From: Bacteroidota bacterium
GTDB lineage: Bacteria; Bacteroidota; Ignavibacteria; UBA10030; UBA8401
NCBI GenBank assembly: GCA_030824175.1
Contig: JAVBYH010000326.1
Span: 1-5,284 of the forward strand
Reading direction: 5' to 3'
Length of the DNA stretch: 5,284 bases
The translations under genes were made by a program, and so were the position numbers. Every line of letters begins with the position of its first letter. Within the stretch, counting starts at the first letter, position 1. Below, in pieces: positions 4,737 through 5,284 of this stretch. The notes under the pieces were generated by a model. That model did not search any database. It was given only the letters and a program-made list of their open reading frames with translations, and had not been told where the DNA came from.

Positions 4737-5284
4737 TCAAGCCTTGCGGTGCCGCAGCCTGTCCAGTGAAACGGCGATGACGATGATCGCACCGGTGATG
4801 ATCTCCTGGACCCAGTTGGGCAGTCCCATTTGCGCGCAGCCGGAGCGTATCACTGCCATGATGAGTGCGCCGGCGATCGTTCCCGCCACAGATCCCTCGC
4901 CTCCCGAGAGGCTTCCTCCGCCGATCACGACGGCGGCGATCACATCGAGCTCGAGCCCTATCGCCACCGTGGGATCGCCGATCGTCAGCCGTGAGAACTG
5001 CATCAATCCCGCCATCCCTGCGAAGCCTGCGCTCATTGTGTACACGATCACCTTGATGCGGTCCACCGGCACGCCGCACAGCAGCGCCGTCTGCTCGTTC
5101 GAGCCGACTGCAATGATATGCTTGCCCAGACGCGTAAACCGGAGCAGGAGGGCGACAAGCACGGCGAGCACAAGAGCGATCCAGACTCCGGCCGGCACGA
5201 GCTGCCAGCGGGCGTCGGGTGACAGCGCGGCCAGAAGATCGTTGAGCCAGGAGAGCGGCGCGTCGATCTTCTGCTCGTGCGCGA
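4737..5284 (-). CDS. RbsC-type sugar ABC transporter permease, C-terminal part (partial)
   Basis: The minus strand is open from the window edge to a TGA at 4737-4739 and encodes 181 C-terminal residues; the gene begins beyond base 5284. The protein matches the BPD_transp_2 permease family of ribose/xylose/autoinducer-2 importers: TRLGKHIIAVGSNEQTALLCGVPVDRIK, then SAGFAGMAGLM, then ELDVIAAVVIGGGSLSGGEGSVAGTIAGALIM, and a basic end DRLRHRKA. It should be an inner-membrane half-channel working with an ATPase and a periplasmic sugar-binding protein, probably encoded further right. The AVVIGGGSLSGGEGS segment is the conserved region near the ATPase-coupling loop. The GTG at 5196-5198 is an internal valine, because homology-like sequence (PLSWLNDLLAAL) continues upstream of it without a stop. 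It converges on the cation transporter with only 16 bases between the stops. Exact sugar unknown. Confidence 0.88.
   Translation of the reverse strand, partial: AHEQKIDAPLSWLNDLLAALSPDARWQLVPAGVWIALVLAVLVALLLRFTRLGKHIIAVGSNEQTALLCGVPVDRIKVIVYTMSAGFAGMAGLMQFSRLTIGDPTVAIGLELDVIAAVVIGGGSLSGGEGSVAGTIAGALIMAVIRSGCAQMGLPNWVQEIITGAIIVIAVSLDRLRHRKA

Noticed and set aside
4721..4760. Bidirectional terminator between the convergent genes
   Set aside because: Only a four-base stem (TGCG 4745-4748 with CGCA 4753-4756) inside the ABC permease coding end is visible, with no T-run on either strand.
3914..4792. 292-codon open frame on the minus strand opposite the cation transporter
   Set aside because: It is a His/Arg/Asp-rich shadow of a GC-biased gene with no recognisable domain, and it also runs across the end of the ABC permease in a different frame.

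Overview
The window looks like GC-rich chromosomal DNA from a member of the Bacteroidota/Chlorobiota/Ignavibacteria superphylum or a related uncultured lineage. The main evidence is an exported protein that ends in a type IX secretion (T9SS/Por) sorting domain with the 'NYPNPFNPST' motif usual in those groups, together with a strong G/C bias at codon third positions. Species-level identity cannot be read from the sequence.

Layout. (1) Bases 1-740 hold the tail of an unrecognised gene, joined through a TAATG junction to a SigZ-type ECF sigma factor whose C-terminus carries a Cys/His-rich tail. (2) Bases 741-821 are a short leader that can fold so as to hide the ribosome binding site of the next gene. 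(3) Bases 822-1733 encode an ArsP/DUF318-family permease with the CxC and CC cysteine pairs of that family. (4) Bases 1734-1840 begin with an apparently orphan Shine-Dalgarno plus ATG, which runs straight into a tandem palindromic 14-bp repeat and then a candidate promoter. (5) Bases 1841-3736 encode a 631-aa secreted protein with an Ig-like domain and a T9SS C-terminal domain. (6) Bases 3737-3910 hold two related hairpins (GGGCGAAA...TTTCGCCC) with inverted outer ends and a TATAAT between them. (7) Bases 3911-4720 encode a cation-efflux-like membrane protein with an N-terminal HMA-like domain and no normal C-terminal domain. (8) Converging from the minus strand, 4737-5284, is the C-terminal part of an RbsC-type sugar ABC transporter permease.

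The most coherent functional story is the left half. A sigma factor with a thiol-rich tail and no anti-sigma gene beside it sits directly upstream of a thiol-rich metalloid-type permease, which suggests a self-contained metal(loid)- or thiol-responsive export module. The HMA-CDF-like protein further right could belong to the same metal-handling neighbourhood, but it has its own upstream region. The secreted protein and the sugar permease look functionally separate.
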